Of a stretch of DNA of 64,000 nt, positions 19,186 to 28,605 are shown in pieces. The notes beneath the pieces were generated by a model. It saw only the letters and a program-made list of their open reading frames with translations, was not told the origin of the DNA and made no database searches. The position numbers were made by a program, and so were the translations under genes. Source of the stretch: Bacteroidota bacterium (GTDB lineage: Bacteria > Bacteroidota > Ignavibacteria > Ignavibacteriales > Ignavibacteriaceae); assembly GCA_021815405.1 (NCBI GenBank), contig JAKAGV010000004.1:124001-188000 (forward strand), in the 5' to 3' direction. How positions within the stretch are numbered: position 1 is the stretch's first letter; each line of letters opens with the position of its first letter.

Positions 19186-20430
19186 ATGTCAAGATTTGCG
19201 CTATTATCGTTTGAGTTCAAAGAAAGCATGATGATTGCTCTGAGAGCAATTAGAGCAAACAAAGTTAGATCAGCGCTGACCATGCTAGGAATTTTTATCG
19301 GTATAACCGTTGTTGTTTTAATGACTACAGCTATAAAAGGTATTGATAATTCATTCCAAAAAGGAATCAGCGCTCTCGGCTCCGACGATCTTTACATAGA
19401 CAAATGGACATGGTTTACTAACGAAGAATGGTGGAAAATGCGGAATCGCAGAAATATAACCATGGAAGATTATGATAAATTTAAAGATATGGCTAAACTG
19501 CCTGTCGCAATTGCACCGGAAATTGACACAAGACAATCTTTAAAATATCAATCAAATACTGTTGAAAATGTTTTTGTTTTGGGTTCTTCTGCAGACTATG
19601 TAAAAACCACCAATTTCAATTTCGATCAAGGCAGATTCTTTTCAGAAGTTGAAGGCAAGAGCGCAAGAAATGTAGTTGTACTCGGAAATGATGTTGCAAA
19701 AAAGTTATTCCCGCTTGGAAACGCATTAGATAAAGAAGTGAAAATTGGAGGTGTTCCTTTTAAGGTAATAGGAGTGTTAGCAGAACAGGGAAGCTTCATT
19801 CTTGGAGCTTTTAACCCTGATGAACGAGCGTATATTCCGATCGGCTGCGTATTCAGAAATTTTGCCAATCGGGCTCACGGTTCAATAACAATTGATGTCC
19901 GAGCAGCCAACACGGCAATGATTCCGGATACTAAAGCCGAAGCTGAAGGTATTATGCGAAAGATAAGAGGTTTGTCTTATAACCAGGAAAATGATTTTGG
20001 AATTAACCAGCAGGAAGGTTTGATTGATAATTTTAATAAAGTAACTGGTGTTATTAAAATTGCCGGATTATTTATAACCGGTTTATCGCTATTTGTTGGC
20101 GCAATTGGAATTATGAATATAATGTTTGTCTCCGTTAAGGAAAGGACCAAAGAAATTGGTCTTCGCAAAGCCATTGGTGCTAAAAGAAGAACAATCTTAT
20201 CGCAGTTCCTAATGGAATCATCATTTATCTGTATGGTAGGTGGAATTGCTGGACTTATTGCCGCAATTCTTCTTAGCTTTTTGGTCAATCAGTTTATAGT
20301 TACATCTGTAGATTACAGTGCAGTAGTAATTGCCATTGTTGTTTCATTAATTACCGGATTAGCTTCTGGATTTGCCCCCGCTTATACTGCAGCTAAAATG
20401 GATCCGGTAGAAGCTTTGAGGTTTGAATAA
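19186..20430 (+). CDS. FtsX/MacB-type ABC permease (first of three)
   Basis: This 414-residue permease has the MacB layout: one N-terminal membrane helix, a large periplasmic domain (about residues 55–285) and three C-terminal helices with the conserved GLRKAIGAKRRTILSQFLMES cytoplasmic turn (shown in part). The end, GFAPAYTAAKMDPVEALRFE, is the standard FtsX-family tail. It is the most divergent of the three adjacent permeases, with a tryptophan-rich WTWFTNEEWW segment in the periplasmic domain. Its stop abuts the next permease start. Confidence 0.92.
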   Translation: MSRFALLSFEFKESMMIALRAIRANKVRSALTMLGIFIGITVVVLMTTAIKGIDNSFQKGISALGSDDLYIDKWTWFTNEEWWKMRNRRNITMEDYDKFKDMAKLPVAIAPEIDTRQSLKYQSNTVENVFVLGSSADYVKTTNFNFDQGRFFSEVEGKSARNVVVLGNDVAKKLFPLGNALDKEVKIGGVPFKVIGVLAEQGSFILGAFNPDERAYIPIGCVFRNFANRAHGSITIDVRAANTAMIPDTKAEAEGIMRKIRGLSYNQENDFGINQQEGLIDNFNKVTGVIKIAGLFITGLSLFVGAIGIMNIMFVSVKERTKEIGLRKAIGAKRRTILSQFLMESSFICMVGGIAGLIAAILLSFLVNQFIVTSVDYSAVVIAIVVSLITGLASGFAPAYTAAKMDPVEALRFE

Positions 20431-21666
20431 ATGAAAATTGGTGAAGTAGTTTCTATTTCCTTGCAGTCGATTAGGGGAAATAAGTTAAGAACTATGCTGA
20501 CTATGCTTGGCATTGTGGTAGGCATCTTTTCAATAATTGTTATTATGACGATCATAACAATGCTTCAGAACAGCATTGAAAACGGCTTCTCCCAGCTTGG
20601 GCAAGATACTTTTCAAATTCAGAAATTTCCTGCAATTATGACTGGAGGTCCGGGTTCTTGGCTTAAATACCGTAATAGACCAGATATTACTTTAGATGAT
20701 TTCTACCGGTTCAAAACAATGATGGCGCCTCATGCAAAGTATGTTGGGGCAGAATCATGGGAACAAGGCATAGTAGTAAAATATGCTAAAGAAGAATCGA
20801 ATCCGAATATTGCAGTTGCCGGTATAACAGCCGACGCAATGAAAACTAACAATTGGAATGTTTCAGAAGGAAGAGATATCCGTGATCTTGATGTTCAATA
20901 TACAAATGATGTCTGCGATATCGGCTTGGATGTTGTCAATAAATTATTCCCAAACATCAATCCAGTTGGTCAAATTATAAAAGTTAACGGCTATCCGGTA
21001 AGGGTAATTGGTGTACTTGAAAAATCTCCAGCGTTATTCGGTCAAAGCAGAGATAACAGAGTTATCATGCCTATTACATTACTAGAAGAAATTTTTGGGA
21101 AGCTACATAGAAGCTTAAGCATTACTGTTATGGCGCCTTCCAAAGAAGCATATGAAAATACTATAGAAACAGCCATCGGGTATATGAGAACAATCCGTAA
21201 AGTAGCTCCCGGAAAAGAAAACAACTTTGATATTTTCAGTAACGAATCATTGATCGCCCAAATAAACGGCATTACTGGAGGAGTAAAAATCGGGGCAATG
21301 GTTGTTTCAATTATTGCATTGATAGCTGCCGGTGTCGGCATCATGAATATAATGCTTGTATCCGTAACCGAAAGAACTAGAGAGATCGGAATAAGGAAAG
21401 CGATCGGTGCAAGAAAGATGACTATTCTCTCGCAGTTTTTAATTGAAGCAATTACATTATGCTTGATTGGGGGAATTATCGGGATAGCACTTGGAGTTGG
21501 CGTCGGCAATATTGCGGGAAGCGCATTGAATGCGCAAATGGCAATACCTATAGATTGGATAATTATTGGCTTTACTCTTTGTATTCTGGTTGGAGTAATT
21601 TTCGGAACTTATCCTGCTTACAAAGCTTCCAATCTTGATCCGATTGAAGCATTAAGATACGAATAA
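20431..21666 (+). CDS. FtsX/MacB-type ABC permease (second of three)
   Basis: This 411-residue permease starts immediately after the stop of the preceding one. It has the N-terminal helix (TMLGIVVGIFSIIVIMTIITML), a periplasmic domain with ITVMAPSKEAYENTIE, and a C-terminal three-helix block that is nearly residue-for-residue the same as in the third permease (GGVKIGAMVVSIIALIAAG and onward). The two are tandem paralogues. It may pair with the first permease as a heterodimer on the shared ATPase. Confidence 0.92.
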   Translation: MKIGEVVSISLQSIRGNKLRTMLTMLGIVVGIFSIIVIMTIITMLQNSIENGFSQLGQDTFQIQKFPAIMTGGPGSWLKYRNRPDITLDDFYRFKTMMAPHAKYVGAESWEQGIVVKYAKEESNPNIAVAGITADAMKTNNWNVSEGRDIRDLDVQYTNDVCDIGLDVVNKLFPNINPVGQIIKVNGYPVRVIGVLEKSPALFGQSRDNRVIMPITLLEEIFGKLHRSLSITVMAPSKEAYENTIETAIGYMRTIRKVAPGKENNFDIFSNESLIAQINGITGGVKIGAMVVSIIALIAAGVGIMNIMLVSVTERTREIGIRKAIGARKMTILSQFLIEAITLCLIGGIIGIALGVGVGNIAGSALNAQMAIPIDWIIIGFTLCILVGVIFGTYPAYKASNLDPIEALRYE

Positions 21667-21676
21667 CAAGATTTAG

Positions 21677-21711
21677 AATTCATGGCTGAAATAAATCTTC
21701 AGTCATGAATT
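21677..21711 (+). terminator. Hairpin between permease genes 2 and 3
   Basis: A 14-bp near-perfect inverted repeat (one mismatch, 7-base loop) starts 11 bases after the second permease stop and is followed by a weak T run. It may partially terminate or stabilise the upstream transcript, setting the third permease at a different level. Confidence 0.5.
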
Positions 21712-21804
21712 ATTGCTTTTAAATTTTTGGCGGTCTAAATTTACCGTAAAGATGGATTGAATATCAATCAATTTAAAAAATAATAATGGAACGGGGGAAG
21801 TTTT

Positions 21805-23031
21805 ATGAACCTCAACCAAATATTTTTTGTTTCATTCGAATCTCTAAGAACAAACAGACTTAGAACTTTTCTTACTATCCTTGGTGTTGTAGTCGGGATT
21901 TTTTCAATTATCGTTATCATGACGATTATAACAATGCTTCAAACTACTATTGAAGAAGGGATGCAGTTCTTAAGTAAAAATACATTTGAAATAAGAAAAT
22001 TCCCTGCAATAATGTCTCATGGTGATAGGCAAAAATACAGAAACAGAAAAGATATAACATTAAATGATTTTTACCGCTTCCAATCAATGATGAAAAATGT
22101 AAAAGCAATTGGCGCTTACCAGGCGTCATGGGGAAAAATTGTTAAGTATGGAAGCAGGGAAACCAATCCGAATTCAAATATTGTCGGTGTAACTCAACAG
22201 GTTTATCAGACTCTTAATCTCGAAATAGATAACGGTAGGGAATTCAGAGATTACGATATTGAATATGGAAATCATGTATGTGTATTAGGGAATTATATCG
22301 TCGAAAAAATTTTTTATAATATCAATCCGATTGGTAAAGAAGTAAGAGTAGACGGAAGACCATATACCGTAATCGGAACACTCAAAAAGAAACCAGATAT
22401 TTTTGGCGAGACCCAGGATAATTATATCGTAATTCCGATTTCTACTTATCAATCCATTTATGGACGAAATCATTCCGATGTTGATATTACAGTAATGGCT
22501 AATTCGAAAGAGAATTATGAAGCAACGATTGAAGCAGCCATCGGTTATATGAGAACAATCAGAAAAGTTCCACCAGGGCAGGAGAATGATTTTGAAATAT
22601 TCAGCAATGAGTCAGTAATGAACCAGATAAATGATATTACTGGTGGAGTTAAAATCGGCGCAATGGTTGTATCAATTATCGCGCTGATTGCCGCCGGAGT
22701 TGGCATAATGAATATTATGCTTGTATCGGTTACCGAAAGAACACGTGAAATAGGCATTCGCAAAGCTGTAGGTGCTAAGGAAAAAAATATTCTTCTTCAA
22801 TTCCTTATTGAAGCTATTGTACTTTGCCTAATTGGTGGAGTATTAGGAATTGTTCTTGGTGTAGGAGTTGGAAATTTTGCAGGCTCTTATCTGACAGATA
22901 CAACAGTAATACCATACGACTGGGTTGCAATCGGATTAACTTTGTGTGTTATTGTAGGTGTTATTTTCGGAACCTATCCTGCTTACAAAGCAGCTAATTT
23001 GGATCCGATAGAAGCGCTTAGATACGAATAA
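21805..23031 (+). CDS. FtsX/MacB-type ABC permease (third of three)
   Basis: This 408-residue permease is a clear paralogue of the second one. Both share MTIITMLQ at the first helix, EAAIGYMRTIRKVPPG before the second helix, and an almost identical C-terminal membrane block ending NLDPIEALRYE. Unlike permeases 1 and 2 it is separated by a 138-base gap containing a hairpin, and it has its own strong GGGGGAAG-type ribosome site. No second ATPase follows, so it presumably shares the upstream one or an ATPase encoded elsewhere. Confidence 0.92.
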   Translation: MNLNQIFFVSFESLRTNRLRTFLTILGVVVGIFSIIVIMTIITMLQTTIEEGMQFLSKNTFEIRKFPAIMSHGDRQKYRNRKDITLNDFYRFQSMMKNVKAIGAYQASWGKIVKYGSRETNPNSNIVGVTQQVYQTLNLEIDNGREFRDYDIEYGNHVCVLGNYIVEKIFYNINPIGKEVRVDGRPYTVIGTLKKKPDIFGETQDNYIVIPISTYQSIYGRNHSDVDITVMANSKENYEATIEAAIGYMRTIRKVPPGQENDFEIFSNESVMNQINDITGGVKIGAMVVSIIALIAAGVGIMNIMLVSVTERTREIGIRKAVGAKEKNILLQFLIEAIVLCLIGGVLGIVLGVGVGNFAGSYLTDTTVIPYDWVAIGLTLCVIVGVIFGTYPAYKAANLDPIEALRYE

Positions 23032-23086
23032 TGAGTAAAATAATAATTCAGTAACTTTCAGCTTAATTCTTATTATGAATTTTTAA

Positions 23087-23371
23087 ATGAAGATTTTAGC
23101 TTTAGAAAAAGAATTAAAATCCGGAACTGAATATAATCGGAAGCTTTTAAAGATTGAAGCGATGAAAGTTCTCGAGCTTTATGAGGAAGGCTTTATCCGT
23201 GAAATTTATTTCGATAAAAATAATCACTCAGCTGTGATAATTATAGAATGCCGTGATGAAGAAGAGGCAAGAGCAGTTCTTGATTCACTTCCGCTGGTTA
23301 AAGAAGGTTTGATTACATTTAAAATTATTTCACTGATACCATATAACGGATTTTCTAGATTATCAGAATAA
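23087..23371 (+). CDS. Small muconolactone-isomerase/YCII-like ferredoxin-fold protein
   Basis: This 94-residue protein follows the third permease by 55 bases. The pattern of two beta-alpha-beta units with a DEEEARAVLDSLPLVKEGLITFKI stretch (shown in part) resembles the dimeric alpha-beta barrel/muconolactone isomerase-like fold seen in many small stress or catabolic proteins. No catalytic residues can be assigned. It has no signal peptide. A role in the export operon is possible by position only. Confidence 0.7.
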   Translation: MKILALEKELKSGTEYNRKLLKIEAMKVLELYEEGFIREIYFDKNNHSAVIIIECRDEEEARAVLDSLPLVKEGLITFKIISLIPYNGFSRLSE

Positions 23372-23620
23372 CTTTGCAGTTGAATTTATAAATGAAAAGT
23401 AAAACATTGATGGTATTACTATTGACATATTTTCCGGAAGATACTCAACTATCAAACACTTGCTCTGACTCAGAGAAATTTAGAGAAGTTATAGAATAAG
23501 AAGGGAAAATATTTGCACCATTAATTACAACTTATTATTTGAAAATTACAAAACAGTTCTATATTTTTCTATTAGTAATTTTAAGGGTAGGGAATTTATA
23601 AATTAAAAAAGGGTACTGCC
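23372..23620. other. 249-base gap before the LpoB-like gene
   Basis: I see a 35-codon frame at 23392–23499 without a clear ribosome site. No hairpin or convincing promoter stands out. Confidence 0.4.
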
Positions 23621-24595
23621 ATGAAACCAATTCAAAACTCTACTTTGATTCTCGTATTCTTTCTTCTTTCAATTAATTATCTCTTTGCGCAGGATACTGC
23701 TTCATACAAAATTGCAGTGCTTCCAATCAGTTCTAATGGTATTGATTCAATCTCAGTAGGTACCGTTCAATCTATACTTGAGCTTGCTATTGCACAGCAG
23801 CCAAATGCTGAAGTGATATCTTCTGCAAAGATAAAAGAAGAGACTTCTTTAACGGAATGCAATGACAGCAAATGTGCTGAAGAAATTGGAAAGCAAACCG
23901 GAGCGACAAGAGTGCTCGGCTGCAAGCTGGCTGCTTTGGGAAATAACATAATTGTACAATACTTTGTGCTGGATGTAAAATCCGGAAGAGATGTTCTGCT
24001 TGATCAAGTTACCGCAACAGGTATAGAAGACTTAAAACCTGTAATGGAGCGTGTAGCAAAAAGTGCAGTAAACTTAAAAACTGTTTCTCAAAATGCCGAA
24101 GTTGGAGATATTTATCAAACCGAAGCTGAAAAACCATTGAGAAGAGCGTCAAGAAAGAATGTCGGATTATCTTTCGGCTATCTTTATCCACAGAGCGGAT
24201 ACGATAGCTTTGAAAAATCATTTGTGTTAGAATTAAGTTTTGATTATGAATTAGAGAATGCTGCTGTTGGTATGATGATCGGCGCACATGAAGGATTTGC
24301 AATGAATATTTATGGGGATTATTTAATAACCAAGACAGATGTCTGCCCGTATATCGGAGGAGCTTTTGGTTTTCATTGGGTCTCGCATAGCACTCCTTCG
24401 CCAGTTTATGATTATAGCTCACATTTTGTATTAAATCCTGAGAAAAAAAGTGCCGACGGATTTGAATTAACACTGAATACCGGACTAAGATTGCTTCATA
24501 CTTATAATTTTCAAATTGTAATTAATATCGGATATTCATATTCATTTAATGATTATAATGATCAGGCGATAATATTTACATTAGGAATATTGTAG
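23621..24595 (+). CDS. Secreted protein with LpoB/CsgG-like N-domain and outer-membrane beta-barrel-like C-domain
   Basis: A signal peptide ends near LFAQ (residue 24). Residues ~28–155 have the alternating pattern of CsgG/LpoB-type periplasmic domains, including two cysteines in ECNDSKCAEEIGKQTGATRVLGCKL (shown in part). Such a domain is often found in lipoproteins and in proteins of this phylum that sum several signals. The C-terminal ~150 residues alternate aromatic and polar residues as in small outer-membrane barrels (VGLSFGYLYPQ … FTLGIL). Function is unknown. It stands alone. Confidence 0.65.
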   Translation: MKPIQNSTLILVFFLLSINYLFAQDTASYKIAVLPISSNGIDSISVGTVQSILELAIAQQPNAEVISSAKIKEETSLTECNDSKCAEEIGKQTGATRVLGCKLAALGNNIIVQYFVLDVKSGRDVLLDQVTATGIEDLKPVMERVAKSAVNLKTVSQNAEVGDIYQTEAEKPLRRASRKNVGLSFGYLYPQSGYDSFEKSFVLELSFDYELENAAVGMMIGAHEGFAMNIYGDYLITKTDVCPYIGGAFGFHWVSHSTPSPVYDYSSHFVLNPEKKSADGFELTLNTGLRLLHTYNFQIVINIGYSYSFNDYNDQAIIFTLGIL

Positions 24596-24724
24596 GTTTT
24601 AAATTGCTGCATTGTTATATTTTTATAATTGCAGAATTGCTGGGAAAGTAAAGTAGATATGGAAATTGAAAATTTAACTGCAAATAATAGATTCAAATAC
24701 ACCGAGAAAATTATAATTTTCAGA

Positions 24725-26416
24725 TCAATGCATGGGCCTATTTGATTGTGGATAAGATGAAGATGTTATGTCTGGATTTGGCGGAAGATAAGACTTATTT
24801 ACATCTCCGGTTTCTATGCCCTCAAAATTTTTAGTGACATTTGAATTTGAAATAGTGATATCCAAAGAACCTAAGAATATCCAATTTGGTCGGTTGAAGG
24901 AAGAAACCAATCTTACAAATCTCTTGCAAACCAATAATGCATCCGTACTATTTATTTTATTATCGTTGTTGACATCTGCAGCTTCTGTCTGTAAAGAATC
25001 AAAGTTTTCCTGCTTTAGAAAATATTTCGCGATAATCATTGCGTCTGTGGAATTGATTCCACTTACAGGTGCATCTGATGACAAACTAATTTCATAATTT
25101 CCGGGGATTAATTTTGAAAAGCTGTAATCTCCGCTGCTATCAGTCATGGTAGAGTCGGTACCTTCAGATGAGCTTAAAATAATTTTTACATTGGGAAGAG
25201 GAGAGTTAAATGAATTATCATAATAAATTTGACCGCTTAATGTATAACTACCTCCGCTGGTAATTATAACATTGTCCCCGCCTGGAATAACATGAGCTCG
25301 AACCACATAATCACTTCCATTAAAAAACGAAGAACAAGTTTCAATACTATCGCCTTGTGTAATAGTAATTTCTTTCCAGGCTTGAGGGACTGTAATATCA
25401 ACTGTTAAAGGATAATTGTAAATCGAAGTGTCCAACCCGCAAGTTGTGGATATTTCAATTTGATTAGTTGATGAAGAAATAATATTGTAAGTAAAATCTT
25501 GTCGTTCTTTTATATATCTCGCTACATTTCCGTAAGTTGCTTCCCAAACAAGTCCGCTGTCAGATTTTTGTTTTACCCATTGACAAAGCTCATCCAACCA
25601 GTAAGTAGATGTAGGGTAATACATAGTTGTATCTCCGCCAGCGGCTATTACAGAGTCAGGAACTACTTCATGTGTAAAGAAGACAGCCCAATCTCCGCTG
25701 TTTATGGATTGAGTCTGAACATTATAAGTGTATGTATCAAACGCAAGTTGATCATCATCAACAGAATTTCGAGGCAAACTGTACACCGGAGTAATGCTTA
25801 CAACGTCGTACCAATTTAACCCATTTATATTAGAGGGCTCAGCATAAGCGCCGCATGTGCGGGCTGAAATGAAATAGTTCGATGCAACATTTTCTACTGT
25901 GCTGTCATAAGTGCAATAAGGGTAAGCAAGCGAGACACATTTATAACCTGGTATTTTCTGTTCAATAATTTGCTGCGATTGATATAATTCGTATGTAAGT
26001 GTATTCGGTGTATAAATATTTCCGACCGGAAGTTTAGTTAAATCAGGATGAGTCATTGTGTGGGCTGCTATTTCGTGTCCTTCCGCTGCCATATCTCTAA
26101 ACTGCCACCAGTAACCGTATCTCCAATCTTCCGGCGGTCCATTAGTAACTGCACCTGCTATTACAAAGAAGGTTGCTTTCATCCCATATTTATCAAGTAT
26201 AGGTACCGCATAAGTATATTGGCTTTCAAATGAATCATCAAAACTGAACGTGAAGGCAGACTTCTTATCGTCAGCCCATTTTTTTACAGAAATGGCACCG
26301 TAGCTGGATTGAACTTTAGCTTTTGGATTCTTTACATTTAGATCTCTTTTATCTGCCCCAAATAAATTCACTACATTAAGAAGTAATATTGCCGCCAATG
26401 TAATATATTTTGTCAT
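24725..26416 (-). CDS. Secreted NodB-type polysaccharide deacetylase with dockerin-like module
   Basis: A signal peptide (to about residue 20) is followed by a NodB homology domain with the FSFDDSFE metal/catalytic motif and HTMTH as the second metal motif, so it should remove acetyl groups from an extracellular polysaccharide. After ~390 residues comes a carboxypeptidase-regulatory-like beta domain (SGQIYYDNSFNSPLPN…GDYSFSKLIPG). A pair of dockerin-type calcium helices follows (INSTDAMIIAKYFL and DVNNDNKINSTDALLVCKRF). The 563-residue protein ends in a short hydrophilic tail without a T9SS sorting motif. No cohesin gene is visible here. Confidence 0.85.
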   Translation of the reverse strand: MTKYITLAAILLLNVVNLFGADKRDLNVKNPKAKVQSSYGAISVKKWADDKKSAFTFSFDDSFESQYTYAVPILDKYGMKATFFVIAGAVTNGPPEDWRYGYWWQFRDMAAEGHEIAAHTMTHPDLTKLPVGNIYTPNTLTYELYQSQQIIEQKIPGYKCVSLAYPYCTYDSTVENVASNYFISARTCGAYAEPSNINGLNWYDVVSITPVYSLPRNSVDDDQLAFDTYTYNVQTQSINSGDWAVFFTHEVVPDSVIAAGGDTTMYYPTSTYWLDELCQWVKQKSDSGLVWEATYGNVARYIKERQDFTYNIISSSTNQIEISTTCGLDTSIYNYPLTVDITVPQAWKEITITQGDSIETCSSFFNGSDYVVRAHVIPGGDNVIITSGGSYTLSGQIYYDNSFNSPLPNVKIILSSSEGTDSTMTDSSGDYSFSKLIPGNYEISLSSDAPVSGINSTDAMIIAKYFLKQENFDSLQTEAADVNNDNKINSTDALLVCKRFVRLVSSFNRPNWIFLGSLDITISNSNVTKNFEGIETGDVNKSYLPPNPDITSSSYPQSNRPMH

Positions 26417-26967
26417 ACTTGCTGTTTTATTACTATTCTATGCAAAAGATAATATTTTCAATTAGATATTTGTTTCGTTCTAAGAAATATTTATAAAAAT
26501 GTTACACCAAATACATCCTAATTCCGCTAATGATAACGTTTTAGCGTTAATTAAAGTGAATTTTAATATACTTTCAATCAATCTTTCAAGAATAAAGCCA
26601 AAGGCAGGATAATTACTTCCAGTTAAATGCCTGAATAATTTTATATTCTTTACTCAATCCTTTTATTATTTGCGTTTAATTAATTTATTTCTGAATTTTG
26701 CATTTACAAGAAGAAAGAAAGGGTGCTTCAAATGTATATTCTTTTAAATATTACTTGCTGTAATAACAATTTCGATTAGTTTAAGAACTAATTGCATGCT
26801 TTGATTTTAAATTTTGATTTGCATGTTTATGGGGCAATTAGTTCTGCAACAACCATAAGACCAGATTAGCAATCCTTTGGTGAAATTCTTAAATAGTTAG
26901 AAGCGATCAAATATAAAATACTTTGCTACGTACAAGAATTTAAATTATAAAAGCGTCGCTTTCAGAA
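26417..26967. other. Gene-poor stretch upstream of the deacetylase
   Basis: About 550 AT-rich bases have no supported gene. The sequence TAACG-TTTTAG-CGTTA near 26530, about 110 bases upstream of the deacetylase start, is a short inverted repeat that could be an operator. Nothing else stands out until the 21-bp array. Confidence 0.45.
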
Positions 26968-27261
26968 TAGCAAGATGAAAAAATTCTTTTGGAAAGATGA
27001 AATGTCTTTATGCAAGCAAGAAATATAACGCGACAAATCACAATAAAATTGCAGCATATCATTATTAAAGTCTGGCAAAGACGAATTATCTTCAGGCAAA
27101 AGCCATTTTGTTGTGAGCAAACATCATTTAATTGTTTGCACATCACATTTGAATTTATGCAAATAAGACTTTATACATTGCAAACATCATTTAAATGTGA
27201 GCAGAGGACGTTTAGAATTCGACAAAATAAAAAAAGTTTAGAAAAAGCTCGATTTAAGGCA
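26968..27261. repeat. Degenerate 21-bp tandem array, 14 units in exact register
   Basis: Fourteen consecutive 21-bp units follow each other without a single insertion or deletion. A GCA anchor (third base of the unit onward) recurs at 26970, 27012, 27054, 27075, 27096, 27117, 27138, 27159, 27180 and 27201. Variants GGA, ACA, ACA and AAA sit at the in-phase positions 26991, 27033, 27222 and 27243. The rough unit is NNGCAANNNNNNTTTNNNNNN. The best two units, starting 27115 and 27178, match at 17 or more of 21 bases. Read as codons the units give heptads of type xQxxFxx, but the same frame has stops at 26968 and 26998 inside the array. I therefore favour a DNA-level repeat or a decayed coding one. 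Confidence 0.8.
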
Positions 27262-27763
27262 AAAATCAAATCTTTGATGCTATACTTTGATTGCAACGGG
27301 CTTAGCAAAATTAAGGGATAATAAATAAATGATAATAAAGTCTCTGTTCTTGATTACTATGGATGTAAATTTTCTGGATTTAATTTTCCGAAGTAAGGCA
27401 TTTTTCCGCTATATATTAATAGTGAATTTACAGAAGAAATATAAAAGAAAATTCTTATCAAGTTCTTTCATAGTCGAAATGTTTATTGCCTAAAATAATT
27501 TTCAGCAATCTACAATTTTTTCGATATAATCAGAAGATATATTGAATTAAATTTAAGATGAAGTATTAGAAGCAAGATTTCATCCGTTCCTAGTTATACA
27601 TTCTCCAAGCTGTAATAAGCTATCTATAATTGGGAAATAAAAAATAAAGGGTAATAAAGTTTACCCCATCTTTATTACCCCGGATGAATAAAAATTTTGA
27701 ATGATGATTCGTTATTTCTTTATGAATATTAATAAGTGAGAGATTATTATAAGGAGATATGAA
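27262..27763. other. Gene-poor stretch downstream of the 21-bp array
   Basis: About 500 AT-rich bases have no ORF with a ribosome site and no strong hairpin. The promoter for the methyltransferase gene should lie near the 3' end; AAGGAG ahead of 27764 is its ribosome site. Confidence 0.45.
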
Positions 27764-28528
27764 ATGAAACAATGGTACGAAGAATTGTTCGAAAATTACG
27801 GGGAGAAATATGAAAACGAAGTTTACACCAAAGGCACAATTGGTGAATGCGATTTTATTGAACAAGAAATTGGAAACAGCAGGGAGAAGAAAATTCTTGA
27901 TATAGGTTGCGGAACAGGAAGGCACTCCATTGAACTGGCTAAAAGAGGAAACAATGTAACCGGCATCGATCTTTCCGAGTCGATGTTAAAACGTGCAAAA
28001 GAAAAAGCAGCCTCCCAAAACATAACAGTTAATTTTCTAAAACTCGATGCTAGAAATCTCCGGTCTAAAGATGAATTTGATTTAGTTATTATGCTTTGTG
28101 AAGGTGGCTTTTCTTTAATGGAAACGGATGAGATGAACTTTAAAATTCTTGAAAACGCCGTGAATGCATTGAGACCAAAAGGAAAATTAATTTTTACAAC
28201 ATTGAACGGATTGTTTCCGTTGTTCCATTCTGTAAAAGATTTTTTTGATTCAAATACAAAAGAAGGAAATTCAATTAACAGTGAGATTACATTTGATTTA
28301 ATGACGTTTAGAGACACAAGTTCTCTTGATTTTGAAGATGATTCCGGGAACAAGAAAAAATTGAAATGCAGCGTAAGATATTATGTCCCTTCCGAAATTA
28401 CCTGGATGCTAAAGTCATTAGGTTTCAAATCAATCAACATTTATGGTGCAAAGCTTGGAGCTTTCAGCAGAAATGACAAATTGACAACAGAAGATTTCGA
28501 GATGCTTGTAGTTGCTGAGAAAGATTAA
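27764..28528 (+). CDS. Class I SAM-dependent methyltransferase
   Basis: The 254-residue protein has the Rossmann SAM-binding motif ILDIGCGTGRHS near residue 45, the acidic ribose-binding turn VTGIDLSES, and a motif IV-like FDLVIMLCEGGFSL. The C-terminal part carries beta strands as in the YcgJ/UbiE-like methyltransferases. It has an AAGGAG ribosome site. The methyl acceptor is unknown. The broken DinB gene follows 77 bases later; DinB-fold genes often sit beside small metabolic or thiol-transfer genes, but no link is evident here. Confidence 0.85.
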   Translation: MKQWYEELFENYGEKYENEVYTKGTIGECDFIEQEIGNSREKKILDIGCGTGRHSIELAKRGNNVTGIDLSESMLKRAKEKAASQNITVNFLKLDARNLRSKDEFDLVIMLCEGGFSLMETDEMNFKILENAVNALRPKGKLIFTTLNGLFPLFHSVKDFFDSNTKEGNSINSEITFDLMTFRDTSSLDFEDDSGNKKKLKCSVRYYVPSEITWMLKSLGFKSINIYGAKLGAFSRNDKLTTEDFEMLVVAEKD

Positions 28529-28605
28529 AATTGAATATAAAATAAATAATTAGGTAAATTTCAATGGGATGAAAAAACGGAAAATTAATAAAAGGAGACA
28601 TTCAA

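Noticed and set aside
23392-23499. 35-codon ORF before the LpoB-like gene
   Set aside because: No clear ribosome site and no signal or motif, so not called.
26968-27261. CRISPR array
   Set aside because: Units are 21 bp without separate repeats and spacers, no unit is exactly conserved, and no cas gene is near.
27010-27321. 103-codon ORF encoding xQxxFxx heptads
   Set aside because: It is a by-product of the 21-bp array. The same frame has stops inside the array just upstream, the opposite strand is equally open, and there is no ribosome site.
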